DNA of 64,000 nucleotides from Ceratopteris richardii. Lineage: Eukaryota; Streptophyta; Polypodiopsida; Polypodiales; Pteridaceae. Below are positions 22,300 to 35,392 of this stretch, piece after piece. The position numbers and the translations under genes are program-made. Each line of letters begins with the position of its first letter. Position 1 is the stretch's first letter. The notes under the pieces are model-generated. The model had not been told where the DNA came from. It made no database searches and saw only the letters and a program-made list of their open reading frames with translations. The stretch spans positions 197,161,884 to 197,225,883 of the forward strand of contig CM035414.1 in NCBI GenBank assembly GCA_020310875.1, written 5' to 3'.

Positions 22300-25200
22300 T
22301 GAGAGGTGCTTATGGTGTGCTCAGATTACCTCAAACTAATCGACTTGTATTGCTTGAGCCTCAATTGTACCTTTAATTCCACTATCTCGTACACACTCGT
22401 ACGTAAGCACTATCGCTCTCCCAAACCCTCTTATTCTCATGCACTCATCCACACACACATATATCCGACCCCTCTCTCATGCATTCTCCCTTTCTCACAC
22501 CCTTCCATTGCGGTAACTAAATGCCACGATAAAATCAGACAAACCATCTTTGGAATCTCGACAGTCATAGAGATTTTTCTTTTCTATAGGGACACAAATC
22601 AGGGAGCATCGTACTCTTCAAAGATTTGAAGAATCTATAATGTGATATGCAAAAATTGATCGAAGACAATTCCCATCGAAAAAATGTTAGTTTTATCCCA
22701 AGAAAAAGACCCAAGTTCTCACAAATAACATTTCCATGGAGGAAACACACCCATCACATCATCACATGCCCAAAAACGTGGAGGCGCTATGCTTAGTAGA
22801 TTGGTATCGCTATTGAAGATGTGGAAATCTATGCTGATCTAGCTCAATGGATTCACCTCATCTCAAGCGATGGTGGACATCCTAAGATGTAAAGTCATGC
22901 ATGGATTAAGGACACACTACGGGAACTTGGAAAGGGAACACAAATCTGGCTCATCCACATTTTATCTTTTATTCTTCCACTGTCGTCCTCATACGCTAAA
23001 CTTCTCATGGAGAAACAGTATATTAGGTGGCACTATAGTCAATGAGCGATGCTGGAAAACATTGTATGTATATATGGCGGAGGCAATATTCAGCCCTCAA
23101 TCCCTTCTATTGACACACAAACTAACTGACCCTCACTTTTCATTTTCCTTAACCACTCTACACACTCCTCCGCTACGTGTATAGCCCATGCAAAACCTTC
23201 AGCATAAAATATTCCATTTATTAAATGAGCAATCAATCTTTAAAAAACATATGCAGCATGACACACACCTAATCGTTTTTACAAATAGAGATACATGTGC
23301 GTAGCATACAGTTAGGACACCGACATGAAATAGGTGCCATTCGCTTACAAGGTGGAAGTGATGAGGAGGAGCCGCGCATATACTGACGATGAGATGTTTG
23401 AAATTTTGCACATTAGCATCATTGCAATAGGGCTGCTGTAAACTACCATAATAGAAATGAGGACAGAACTTCAACAAACCTACCTTTCTCCTATGAGTCG
23501 AACTCACAAGCAATGGCAATGGAGGAATCTCGGGAAGAGTATTACTTGATGCATGGAATGTCGTTGTGTTGAGTGCCTCTTATTATCCTCTAATTAAACT
23601 AAGGACAGCATCGCAAGAAATATGCGCTGAGGCATTCAAGTGCATCTGCATAGGTAAATGGATCCAAGAACCCCCAAAGCTCTCACGATTTTGTATGCCC
23701 ATTTGCACCCGAAATTGAATCGATATTTGACCAACTTCCAAAGGGAAGAACTATGTTTCTGTATAAATATATTCTTGCATGTACATAAAAGGCATATTGT
23801 CATGTACTGCGACCCTATAGCTGACTAAGGCCATTACCTTGAGCATATCAGAGTGCAGACGAAGTGCAGGCAAGATATATTCTTGAAATGAGCGGCCTCA
23901 TCAGAGTCCTCTTGCTACGGCAACCACTGGACTGATGAACAGAAATCCTTAGCAAGAGCATGTAACCACGGAGAGACCATACTGAGTGAGGAATCAAAAC
24001 AGAATAAACAATTTTCCCACACCAAGTAGCAGGCGATGAAAAACTAAACCACATAGATGTGACGAAGAAGACGAAGAATAGTCCTTTGTAGTTCTTCTAC
24101 TATAAATATCTTCACTGACAGAGCTAATATCAAGCACAACAATCCTCAGCAAAAGCGTCGCTGAGTAGACCTTTGGCTGCGATTCTGTTTCCTTTCCCCG
24201 GAATAAATAATCAATTAAGTTAAAACGATGAACAATGTATTATAACCTTACTGATAGATGCTTGCGCCAGTACAATGACACCTTTCGATGAGGAACAGTG
24301 CAGATTCTTTTATAAAATTGTGCACATACCTTGATCATCAAAATTGATCGCCTCCGTACTCTTCTGTGCCTTGAAACAATTTGTGAGGAGCGCCCCCTTT
24401 TTGCATTTCCATCATAAGAACTTCTCAGCCCTCGATTAAAACATAATGAACATGTGTTCACAGTTCGCTTGAATATCCATTACAGCAATCTTTGATATGC
24501 TTCTCTAATAGGACGGTAACTTTCTCATCTCCACAAATGATTCTCTGAATTGTGCTTTCTCCCCTTCGTTTCCAATAACTGTCCTCCTTCAGTCCAGCCA
24601 GCGGGATCTGCGCAATAGCCCCCTTTGATGATGGATCCTCCTCGTACGATCCTCTTGTCATGCAGAACGTCACTAATCAAAAATCTCATCACAATTGAAT
24701 TATGGCTCTGCTATAATGTGCGGTTAATACATGGATACACAGATCAGCCCTTCGTCTATGAATTGCTCCTCGAAATCAGAACAAGATAAGTCACTAGGTT
24801 TAGGTGATGGAGAATGGAAGCTAGAATTATGACTTATGACCACACCATGATAGAGAGCAGGCTGGAGGTCCATACGCATGATCTCGAGGCATGTGTGTAT
24901 CGAGGATTGTACCTACAGTTTGAACTCATATGCACTAACAAAAGCCATGGCGAGGAGCTCGACACACAGAGATATTACACGCTTTTTTTTTTGACAGAGA
25001 ATGTGCACCCCCCTTTTCTCCACTACTCTCCTCCTAATAATCTCTAGGCTCCATGACAAAAAAGGCCGGTTTCTTTTCAGATTCACAAGCTTTCTTCGCC
25101 CACTGAAGACAAAAAAAGTACAAACGGTCTGCCAAAAAAACTTCCACCATTCCCCCAAAGTTCCTTCTGACAATTGTCTGCAAAGAGAACGGCTGGAACG

Positions 25201-25425
25201 ACCTTTGGCCCTGAATTACACATTTCTGGGACTTCTGTAAAAGTTATGCTTAGAAGTCAGGACCCTTGCTGATTCTTGTCCCTTATGCCTGTGAGAGATT
25301 GTTCCCTTTAGCCTTTGTTGAGTTTCGTGGATGCTATAAAATTTGTGTTTGGAATTGATATTCCACTTGTATTTCTACCATACGTTTACTTACACTACAT
25401 TACAGCACCCATATTAATATGAGAC
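22300..25425. other. About 3.1 kb without a supported gene
   Basis: Only short frames without recognisable motifs. Pyrimidine- and CA-rich patches with many CATGCA words (22380-22510, 23095-23180) resemble those at 18240-18700 and 28400-29000 and may be decayed LTR sequence of one family. Confidence 0.5.
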
Positions 25426-25429
25426 ATTA

Positions 25430-27322
25430 TTATGTATGAAGCAGCATGTAATTTGTCTGCACGCACAACATATTTGAAGGCTTCTCTCCCAAAATCCACA
25501 TTTCCTGTATTCCTGCATGCATTGAGTATGTTCTGCCAAATTGCAAGATCAAGTTAGCCTGGAATCCTTTTGATGGTTTCCATTGCCTCATTCAAATGTC
25601 CAGTGCAGCAAAGGATGTCAACCATACAAGCATGATGCTCTAAGTTAGGAATAAGCCCAAAGTCTTTGTTCATAATATCAAGATATGTGGAGCTCTTCTG
25701 GGATGAACCGATGCTTTTGCATGCACTAAGAACATTAATGAAGGTAACTGAGTCTGGTATTAAGTTTTGCTAGAGCATTTTATGAAACAAATCAATGACT
25801 TTGTCATCATCTCCAAGTTGACGATGCCCTCTCTTGATCCACACATCTACATTTGATTGGGTTTTCTCACTACCAACCATCAACTCTCCTTGCAGAACAC
25901 CTACATTCAAATGAAAAATCTCTGAAATGGAACATATAAGTGCATAATCATTAACAATTTTCCAGCTAACAACAGCCCATTTGCTTTCTGTTTACTGATG
26001 TTCTACAAAAATAAAATGCACAAACCGATCTCCATTCTTGTTCTTATTACAATTCACAATTCCAATCTAATCAGCCTATCACTGAGCTGCCTTACTGTCA
26101 TAAGGTATTAAAGGTCCAAAGGCTATAAATCAGCTTTTGTCATGCACCGAAGATAGACGGTTCTCAAGCACAGAGAAACAGAGGTGAAAACATCAAGTCT
26201 GCGTTAAGAGCGCGGCTTCTAAAGACAACAACGGGCCATCATGAGAGCTGTGTTAAACCAGTGGAGACACTATCCATATCGCAAAGAAGTCGCAAATGCA
26301 GAGAATGCCATGATTGCCCTACGTAACACATAGAAGTTTCGCTCCTTCCCGAGAGTAGAGCATCAACAAAATTAGCCTCTCTTCAGCAGCTCCCCGATCT
26401 CCTTGCGATTCCTGCACAGACACTGAGAAGAGACCCCCCCTAGTGATGAGACCGAAGAGAATATGGGAGGTGCTTCCCCCTCAAATCTCCCCTCGAGATC
26501 ACTTTGACCTGTCTCCCTCCCTTCTGCATTTGAAAAATTTTCAGTGTCTGCTAGGACACAGCATGCCCGAAGAGAAAATACGCATGTATGCTCATCTACT
26601 TGCACACCTTCCTCTAGCATCTGTCTGAATAACCTAATTGCTTGATCTCCTTTGCAACAATCAGCATATACAGAGAGCAATGCATTCCATGAAACAACAC
26701 AAGGATCTTTTCCAAAATCCAAAACATTTCCACAACATTTGAACAAGCTGACGTACGTAAACTTGTCTAGTTCTATTCCATCCTGTTGCATGTAGTGAAA
26801 ATATTGAAGTGCTTCACTGTTGTGCCCAGAATCAACGCATGCAGAAATCGAAGCATTCCCTGAGAAGATTGTGCCAGAAGAAATAGTACTTATGAGCTGT
26901 TTTGCATCATCGATTGCACCACACTTTGCTAAGGTCACCACCATGTAGTCACCTAAAATGCCTGTGAGTGGGACATGATGTGAAATAATATGCGACCGTA
27001 TTCCTTGCACTTCAACTAAGGCTTTCTGTTTTATGCATGATTTTAATAGAGTCAAGTACGTATGAACAGAGGCAGGTGTTCCCAACTGTTGAAGAAGGCC
27101 CAAACCTAGGTGAAACCGTCCTTCTTCACAAAAAGTCCGAAGGCGTTGCTCAAGCTCCCTTTGATAATCTGGCAAACTGCTTTTCTTACGGAGAAAATTT
27201 TCAAACCAAAATTTGTGTTTATGTTTCGATGATGAATGGTACGAAGCAAAATAAAGGTATCTATAGAATATTGATTGCTGACTAAAACAAGAAAAAAAGG
27301 TTACTCGGCTCTGAATCCTCAT
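25430..27322 (-). pseudogene. Pentatricopeptide-repeat (PPR) protein pseudogene
   Basis: The 5' part (27322-26372) is open for 316 codons: a Ser/Phe/Arg-rich N-terminus that looks like an organelle-targeting peptide, a Leu-rich helix, then PLS-type PPR motifs (TYLTLLKSCIKQKAL, GDYMVVTLAKCGAIDDA, TYVSLFKCCGN, VVSWNALLSVYADC, AIRLFRQMLEEGVQVDEHT). After about residue 265 the frame departs from PPR. More PPR sequence follows at about 25900-25430 (VTFINVLSACK, HHACMVDILCCTGHLNEA) and an E-motif-like end (IWQNILNACRNTGNVDFGREA) with in-frame stops. PPR proteins bind organellar RNA for editing, splicing or stability. The middle is replaced or scrambled, so this copy is broken. Confidence 0.78.
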
Positions 27323-27809
27323 AGAGGAAAGCGCTTAAGACAGATAGTGCTCTCAGTAATAAAGGGTACATGAAGCCAGAGCATGAAACACGCATCAACA
27401 TTTTTGTTCCTCCTACGTCTTTTCTTCTGCTTTTTTGAGATCACACAGATTTTTAGCATGCACAAGGCCATATCTTTCCTGGAAACTCTACGAACCCCCA
27501 CACAAACCTATTAGACACAACAAGAATGCGATGGGTTTTGTCTCTGCTTGTATCATAATTTCTACACCCATCCAAACATTTCCTTCTTTCGGCCTACTTA
27601 GTCTGTTCCTCTTCTCTGCATGATGACTTATTTCTGACATCACAAGGCTTGAGCTTGCAGTCCTCTACAGGCATCAGACTCTCTAAAAACTGAATGACAC
27701 ACGACAGTATAACAGTGTATCTCAATCCCTACTGCATGCACGGAGAGGCCGACCAGGGGCAAAAAGATGGGGGAGGGACAGAGTACTATCTCCATTTTTT
27801 CATATGAAA

Positions 27810-27858
<49 letters not shown>

Positions 27859-29710
27859 TCCTTTTTCTTTTGAAGTGTCAGAACATTTATTCAACACCTG
27901 TATGAAAAGAAAATACTAGAAATGTTTAAGAAACCACATACTAACTCTCTTGCTCTATGGCTTTATTTACAAGCGGTCTAGCCCATGAATTCCGATCAAC
28001 AATGGTCGATTTTTAAAAAAAATGTTCGCTTCATACATCCTTCGGGCTTCTAGAAATGTAACATCCTAAAGTGCATCGTCGATCTCAGACAGCTGTTCCG
28101 ATTCCACACCAATGCTCAAACTTACAATGATATGGATATGCATTAATAAATTTGCAAGAACAATCCCAGTACGATATCGGCCAAATACTAAGCATGACGC
28201 AGACGGATGCATTCAAATTTGCTCCCTGGTTATGATTACATCATAGCATGTTTTATCATGTCCTGAAAACACAACTGCATATGTGTTGTCAAAAAAACCA
28301 TAAAAAATTTATGATGTCAGTACTCAACCAAGTGAAACATAATCAAAGACACGTTCCATGGTTTCAATTTTGTCTTCTCATCTTCACACCATCTCCGACA
28401 TATAACAGATCATACAAAAACTCCATCAATCCTTGCATATTATCAACACACATGTACATGTATACCTCACACATACTCACTCCTCGGATGCACATTCCTA
28501 ATGCAAGCATGCACTCAAGAAGCTCTCCATGCTAACACATGCACGCACCCCATGAACGTCAATACAACCGTCAACAATTCTCTAATTATTAAAGAAACAT
28601 TTTTTGACAACTTTTTTCATATTCAACATGCTACTAGACTGCCCAAGCCACACAACCTTCCTGTGTAACATACTCCCCTCTTCTTGCTTGCGATGTCATC
28701 CTCGACAATCATTCCCGCCATCTCCCTTTCACCTGTCACTCATCTAAACGGTTAAATTTTCCATAGAGATACAATTCAATCATTCAAGAAATGAGACCTG
28801 ACAAGCCACAAAATATCTATATCATGCTCTCTTCTCATGCACAATCATCATAACTATTTTTCTTTATTTGTTAATCAGCTCATCATGCCAACCATATTCA
28901 CACTCACATGCATCAATATATTTATGTAACTCCTCCATTACACCGTTGATCACATTCTCTCTTTCATGCTCATGCATGACTCCTTTCCTTCCCATATCAT
29001 GCTCAATAAAACCAAAACAATGCAATGTACGCATGTATTATTCCAAAACATGATTTTAATCGACATCAACAACTTTTTGTATTTGACAAAAATTGATTAC
29101 AAGATGAAGACACGATGTTACCCTTGGTGAAGTAATGACTTTTTAAATTTTTCCAAAACAAATTTCTTACCTTTCTCACCTTGTTGAAAACCTTCTTGAT
29201 TTCCTTTTCTTTCTTATCTGCTTACTCATCAAAAGATGTTAGACCAAAAACATGCAATAATAAAAACAAAAAACCCAAAATGTCACATAATCATATCGCA
29301 CATAAAAATTCAGCAGGCTATGTACACACAAGCAATGTTGAGATTTCCTAAAGCGCGGCCTTACCTCATATCCCAAAAAAACAGGTCATCAATAGATGAA
29401 GTGATACATGAATAAAGAATTTTTAAGAAACAAATACAACACTACCAACCTCGGGAACAAACTTGCTGATAAAATGAGAACAAACCGAATTGTAAAAATG
29501 GATTACGAACCAACCACTCATACATATAATACTTCGTTGGTATTAGCCTTGAGTAGATCGATCTATCAGCTATCATCATCCCATCCCACTAGACATGTGC
29601 ATGCAAAAACACACCCTTCCGGGCGATCGTCGCCCTCCTCCTCTCTATGTCTCCCCCTCAGGAGTGAGAATATTTTTTTTTCCTTTTTTGTTTATTTTTA
29701 ATTCACGAGT
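27323..29710. other. Intergenic, no supported gene
   Basis: AT-rich with CA- and CATGCA-rich stretches (28430-28560, 28860-29000). No coherent coding signal on either strand. Confidence 0.5.
27811..27858. repeat. (TTA)n trinucleotide microsatellite
   Basis: About 16 uninterrupted TTA units. Confidence 0.97.
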
Positions 29711-30065
29711 TGGCCTATGTTGCAATTGGATGCGACTCGTGGCCCTGACCACCCGATCAGGTTGGCTCCACCCGTCTACCAATACAACATAGCGCGCAAC
29801 GACATATATACATGACATATACACATATATACGTGCTAGCCCATAGCGAAGCTAGGTGCGGTTCGTGGTCTTGACCACTCGGCCGAGATGGCTCCACTCA
29901 CCTACCAACCCACTATGGCACGAAGCACCAAAACAGATATACACACAGTCATCCTGGCCTATGACGAAGCTAGCGTCAGCTCGCGGACCTGACCACCCGA
30001 TCAGGAGGATTCCGCCCACCTACTAACCCGTCATAGCGCGCAGGCACATAGACATATATACACAC
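29711..30065. repeat. Three diverged tandem units of about 110-127 bp
   Basis: Units start near 29711, 29837 and 29959. Each has, in order, a (T)GGCCTATG/TAGCCCATAG-like start, a GACCACCCGATCAGG or related word, a CCACC(T/C)ACC block, a CATAGCGCGCA-like word and a (CA)TATATACAC tail. The units are diverged. Confidence 0.75.
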
Positions 30066-30399
30066 TTTTTTTTTTTTTTCTTCCAATCATCTCCCATGTC
30101 CTGAGAGTTAGGGAGAGGCAGAAAGGAGCATCTACCCACCCAAACCACACATCATGCAACCTGAAGTACAAAAATACAAAAAAACCCATGAAAGCTGATA
30201 GGTCGATTTCCTCTTGCCATAACCTACTAAGATATAAAGATTATATGACACAATTGATTAATCGCAATCACATTTACCAATCCGAATTTTTCTCATCTTA
30301 TTTTATAGTTCTCTCCTAAGGTGGCAATGTTATATAAGATAGCTCAAAAAGTCTCTACTCAGCCTCATTTCATAGTTGGTGATCAATGTTCTCCAAGAG

Positions 30400-30815
30400 G
30401 TGAGTCAGGCTCCGCTTGAGGAGCATCATCGTCGCTGTGAATCACCAACTGATCCGCCCATGCCCAATAGATATCATTTACCTCGTTAGGCATCTCCCTC
30501 GTGCTGTCGTAATAGAAATATTAGTCTTCTGCATATCCGGTCCAACAAAGCAGATATGCCTCGAATTGGGGCAATGGGAATTCAATGTCCAAATCTTGGT
30601 TCCAAAAGCATACTAGCCAGTGTGCTTCCTCTATATCGTAGTCTGTCCGCAAGCTTTCGACTGATATTTCCATGCTTTCTAACGCTTGATCCGAAAAATA
30701 TACGACAAGGTCGAACAAAGCGCTCTGGTATACTTGATCAGCCATTGGTCCCCTAGTCCTTAGTGATCCTGCATAGTAATATACTTGGTTTACCAATTTT
30801 TGCGATTCTTGCAAA
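30400..30815 (-). pseudogene. Acidic C-terminal ORF remnant of family B
   Basis: A minus-strand frame of 97 codons (from 30814) with MADQVYQSALFDLVVYF, switching frame near 30525 into an Asp/Glu-rich tail (about 30520-30400). It lies 270 bp downstream of the family B gag-protease ORF on the same strand. I see no RT, integrase or RNase H motif. It could be a degenerate accessory ORF. Confidence 0.35.
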
Positions 30816-31083
30816 TAGAAGATAATTTGAATGAAAAAGTAGAGAAAAGGCCTTCTCCCTTCGTTCTCATATCCAATCGCAAATCTCTTGTAAGAGCACC
30901 CAAATCACACAAAAAAGTGCTATCAATCAATGACTCGCTCAAAGTCCTCTCCGTGCATAATCCTCTATCGACCCTTGTACGCTCTGCCCGCTATCCTGAC
31001 ATTTATTCCCCTCAAAACTCGATTTGATAACTTTGTCGTATTCATCCCGAGCCAATCCTGACTGCTTCAGGCCGCCACCATTC

Positions 31084-34000
31084 CTACACGTACTCTTTTA
31101 GATGAAGCACTTTACTCATTGTGCCCTTTTTTGACTCCTTTTTCAATGCATGTCCCTTCTTCAGTACGTCACATTTGGGAACTTCTGTCTCACAATTATC
31201 TTGGTTCTTTTTATTTTTACCTTTCAAGAGGTTTTCCTTCCGATCGGCTAGGTCCTTACTAGAACCCTCGTGGTCCACACACCACTTTTCTCTCCTGGAT
31301 CTAGCTTTGCCCTTGTGTTCTTCCTTGCATGTATCCTTGCTCACGGTATCCTGTATTCTCGTTGTGCCAAAAAATAACCTACCGCCTTGGTCCCCCATCT
31401 CATGGCATTTTTTATCTCGAATTTCAGAAGAGCTTCTCTTATTCTTCGAAGAGTTTTCCTTCTTTGCCTGAGGATCAATTACCTGGCTCACTTTCTTCTC
31501 TTTCTTTGCAACACCTACTTTTACCGTCTTTCCCGTGTCCATCTTGGCTTCTTCTAGACCTAATGACAACCATGCACCACTAGTCAACATTCTTCCAATT
31601 TCATCTTCTTGTCTCGGAGTGACTTCTTTCCACTCAACCCTCGCATCGCATTCTTGTACATTTGACTCCTTTGTCCTCAGTATATCCCCGTACTCAACTT
31701 CCAAGGCTTCGGCTTTTCCCTTCATACATCCTGCTTCCATTACAGTGGTCAGTTCTAAGGCTGTCCCCTTCCTGAGGATTTTTCCTTCGAAATGATCGTT
31801 AGTCTCCGTTTCCTTTGGGTCTATGTGCATTGTATAGCACTCAGCCTCGCCTGTACTTGCCAACCATTCCAACAATTCCTGATCGGAATCATCTTTATAG
31901 AAAAATGGATTTTGATACTCTCTCATCTTTGTGTCTTGTTTCTTGGAGAGTTGTAAGTTGAACCCGTCTTGAAGTAGCTTCTTGTAGGGCTCAGTGTTCA
32001 GGGCAAACCTTACTCGTGCTTTTTCATGTTTCATTTTCTCCTTTGTTTTTTTCTCTAATTCCTCTTCTGTTGTTGGCCTCTTGTCACTTGAGTTTGAGGA
32101 AACTTGGATTTGCACGCGATCAGACTTTGGACCGATTGTAATGAACCCTGTGCGCCAGTCATGCACACATTTGGCTTGCACAAGCCATGGCCGTCCAAGT
32201 AGGATTGAGAAGGTCACTTCTGAAGTCCTTGGTCTGACTATCAAGTAATCAACACTCAACTCTAATCCTCCAACCACTGTGCTCACATTCTTCAAAAGAC
32301 CAGCCGGTTTCACTTGAGTTTGGTCCGCCATCCTTAGGGACATTGGAGTCTCCTCCATGTGGGTCAGGCCGAGGGCCTTCATCATATATTTTGTCATTAA
32401 GTTGACCGCTGCCCCACTATCCAATTGAGCACCTGGGACTGCATATCCCTTAATTTCAACGACCACAGAAGGAGCGTTTGAATCAATCTGGGTTGTGATG
32501 CTCTGAATAAATCCTTGGACATCTTTTTCCTGTCTCTTCTTATCTCGAGCTTTCCTCGGTTTCTTGATATATTCATTATAAAATTGCTTCCTATATGTCG
32601 GGGAACATCTTAGCAAGGTGCCAATGTCCAAAGTAACTTCTGTTTCGGCCAACATTTGCACAATGTCAATTTCCTCTGTGCTTTTCTTTTCCTTATGACA
32701 TTTTGTGGTTTTTAAACTTTCTAGGAATGGGGCAATGCCTGGCATGAACTTCTTCGTCACCTGCGGAAGTATTTCGATTTCGTCTCCATCTTCAAATTCT
32801 CGTTGCTCAACAAGTCCCTCCACTTGCTCTTCTACCTCCCTATGCTTGGGTACCTTTTCTTTATTGGCCTTTTCACTACTTTTTTCCGCATCCTTCTTCA
32901 TATATTCTTGAGTCCTCGTGACCACTGCCACAATACGATCTTTTCGTGCACTCTTGCCTGGGTCAGCTTCTACAAAGTGCATGGAAGAACTGGGTCCTTC
33001 TCGAGAATCGGGTGTCCTGAACACCACTCCTATTGTAGGAATTTGTTCTTGTACTCTAGGAGTGGGATGTGCTTGGGTCTCAACATAGTTCGAGGATTCT
33101 ACTGGCCCTTTTCCCTTGCCACTGTCGACTTTCTTTTTTGGATAGTCTTCGTCAAAGTGGCCCTCTCCACTGCAGTACCTGCACATTGGAGTGTAATCAA
33201 CGGGTTTCTTTTCATTTGGGCATCTAGTTTGATTATGTCCAAAACCATGGCATCTCCAACATTGAATTGGACTAGTTCCCCTTCCCTGGGCCTGTGCTTC
33301 CCTTCCAGGATAGCCACCCACCTGACCTTGAGCACCATGCCCATAAGTCTGTCTAGTTTCCCAACGAGGTATGGGTGGGATGCTTTGAGCCGGCAATCTT
33401 GTGTAAGGACGCCTTTGGGTGTTTTCCGATTGTAGGGTCCGTTCTTCATAAGCCCTTTTATGATAACATTGGTCCTCTGTATGGTTCGGCCTACTGCAGA
33501 AAGTGCAAAACCGTCTAGGTGGTGGTCTATCCACGAATACTCTTGAAACTGTGGGGCACTCTGAAGCCAGATGACCATAGCCATGGCACTTCCCACACCA
33601 TGTGTTGGACCTAAACACACCCTGATTAGGGTCCAAGGTTGTCTCATGTTTCACAGTGTATGTTTCTTGGGTGAGCGTGGCAGCTTTTACAGCTTGAGTG
33701 ACCAACTCTAATATTCGCTCCTCTGTCAATGCTGGTTTAACCTCGCATGGCGTATTGGTCGTAGCTACAAAGGCCACAGTGGTTAATGTAGGGCCTCCCT
33801 GGCCAAGATTTCTTACTGGTGCACTGCCTAATCCCTCCGTTGGCTCATATAAGAGCTCTATCCTCCTCTGTTGACCCAATTGCACTTCCTCCCATACCCT
33901 AGCATGCTCTTTGGCAGCTATCAAATTGGCGAGCCGCATAAGGCTTATATGTTGTTGTGCAGTGGGATCCCTCAATCCTGCGATAAACCTCCTCTTTAGT

Positions 34001-34644
34001 GTTTTATCATTTGGGGCATTTATGCCCATCTTCCTTACCAACGTCTCCATTCTCTGGATATAATGGTCTATGCTTTCATTTACCCCTTGCCGCAGGTAGT
34101 CCATTTGTTGGGCAAGGCGATCTTGAAACCCCTGTCTTTGGAATTTTGCCAAAAAAGCATCTTTTAGCATTTGGTACGTCCCTCTCCCATGAGGTGTCAG
34201 ATTTCCATACCAGTTTGCTGCCTCGTCTCGGAGGGTTGCTGGAAAAATTCTTAATCTCTGCCCTTGGTCTACGACTTCATTTGCCTCGCAGGTTACTTCA
34301 AAAAGCTGAATGAAATTGTCTGGGTCCTCAGCTTAGAGGCTTGAGAATCTTGGGAAGTCTCCCAAATGTACTGGAATACGGTAAGCCATTTCAAACAAAG
34401 GGGTGATGTCAATGTCACTTCTTTCCCAGAAGTTCAGAGCCCTTGGTTTCAAGACTCCCTCGAGTCTCCTTACCTGAGCAGCCACTCTTCTCCGATAATA
34501 TGTTCTTTCTGCTAATTCTTTCCGACTACTCGAAGATGTCTCGTATGATTCCTGCCTATGCCTTTCTCGAGCTTCAGCCCTTCGAGCGGCTCGCTCTTCT
34601 CTCTCAGTCCTAGTTCTTCTTGAAGAAGAACTTTCTTCGCTCAT
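31084..34644 (-). pseudogene. Family B gypsy gag-protease, one frame with a single stop
   Basis: The frame runs from Met at 34644 to 31084, interrupted only by a TAA at 34333-34335; the piece from 34170 has 1028 codons. Order: Arg/Glu/Ser-rich N-terminus; gag domain (about 34320-33850: IFPATLRDEAANWYG, DAFLAKFQRQGF, FIAGLRDPTAQQ); four zinc knuckles (CGKCHGYGHLASEC, CTFCSRPNHTEDQC, CWRCHGFGHNQTRC, and CRYCSGEGHFDEDY, which lacks the last Cys); aspartic protease with LDSGAAVNLM at about 32400-32430 and LLGRPWL. A Lys/Glu-rich tail of about 350 residues follows, ending HLKEYV. No RT or integrase follows, so this copy depends on other elements for mobility, or pol was lost. Confidence 0.85.
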
Positions 34645-34730
34645 GTACTAGTCACTGGGTCAGAGAGCTCAGCCAACTTGTGGTGGTAGGCGAACCTATG
34701 GCACTCTCTCGTAGAGACGTACCAACCTCA

Positions 34731-34751
34731 TCCCCAGCAGGATCGCCAAAA
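34731..34751 (-). other. Putative primer-binding site of family B
   Basis: Immediately inside the LTR, the minus strand reads TTTTGGCGATCCTGCTGGGG, similar in form to the TGGCGCCGTTGCCGGGGA site of many plant gypsy elements but different in the middle. The tRNA is not assigned. Confidence 0.6.
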
Positions 34752-35287
34752 TGGATACGGTCTTTAGCCCCCAAAATATGCAAATAACTGCAGCTATTAT
34801 TTGGTTATCTCTATGCGATTTCTCGTAACTCGACCAGTTTATTTGACCTTCAAGCCACAAATGTGCCTGACTTGGTTCACGTTTCTGATCCGGTTAGCTT
34901 CCTCCTTGGTCCTTTCCCAGTTTTGATCTCGGTCCTATCGCCTTCTTTGCATGGAAGGTTCTCTTTATGGCCCTCTACGCACTTGTCTTTTGTGCTTGTT
35001 TCTCACCGTCTACTTCTCTTCTCTACTTTTGGATCTCACTATCCCTCTTTCTCATATATGGTACAAACAACCCTAATTTTTTTTTCCTCTCTTCCTATCC
35101 AAAGTCTAGTCTATTCACCTTCTTTCTCCACTACTCCCACTCTCACTGCTAACCTCGCACTCTTCCCCTTTTTCTCCTTTAGTTCTCACAACCACTCAAA
35201 CACTCCCACTCACTTGTGTACTTACCAAACTAGACACATGCCTACCCAGACATGTTTTAAACCCTCTTTACCCATACATGCGCACAC
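34752..35287 (-). repeat. Family B LTR, right copy, truncated
   Basis: Matches 17730-18262. It lies just upstream (minus strand) of the PBS and gag, so it is the 5' LTR. It ends abruptly at a join with a half LTR of family C at 35288; both partners are truncated there. Confidence 0.85.
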
Positions 35288-35392
35288 TTTGTACATTCTA
35301 GTGGTAATACATCCAGCATTGTGTATTGTGCTCCAAGCTTCTTCTTCTTCCTTGTGTTGTTCGCATGCTTCCGCAGACATCTAACTCCAACA
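35288..35392 (+). repeat. Family C copy 1 5' LTR fragment
   Basis: Matches the last 105 bp of the 221-bp 3' LTR, ending CTAACTCCAACA at 35392. Confidence 0.88.

Noticed and set aside
24240..25240. Cluster of short frames on both strands
   Set aside because: No shared frame, motif or composition signal distinguishes them from chance.
29711..30065. CRISPR-like array
   Set aside because: Only three diverged units without conserved repeats and unique spacers, in plant-type nuclear DNA.
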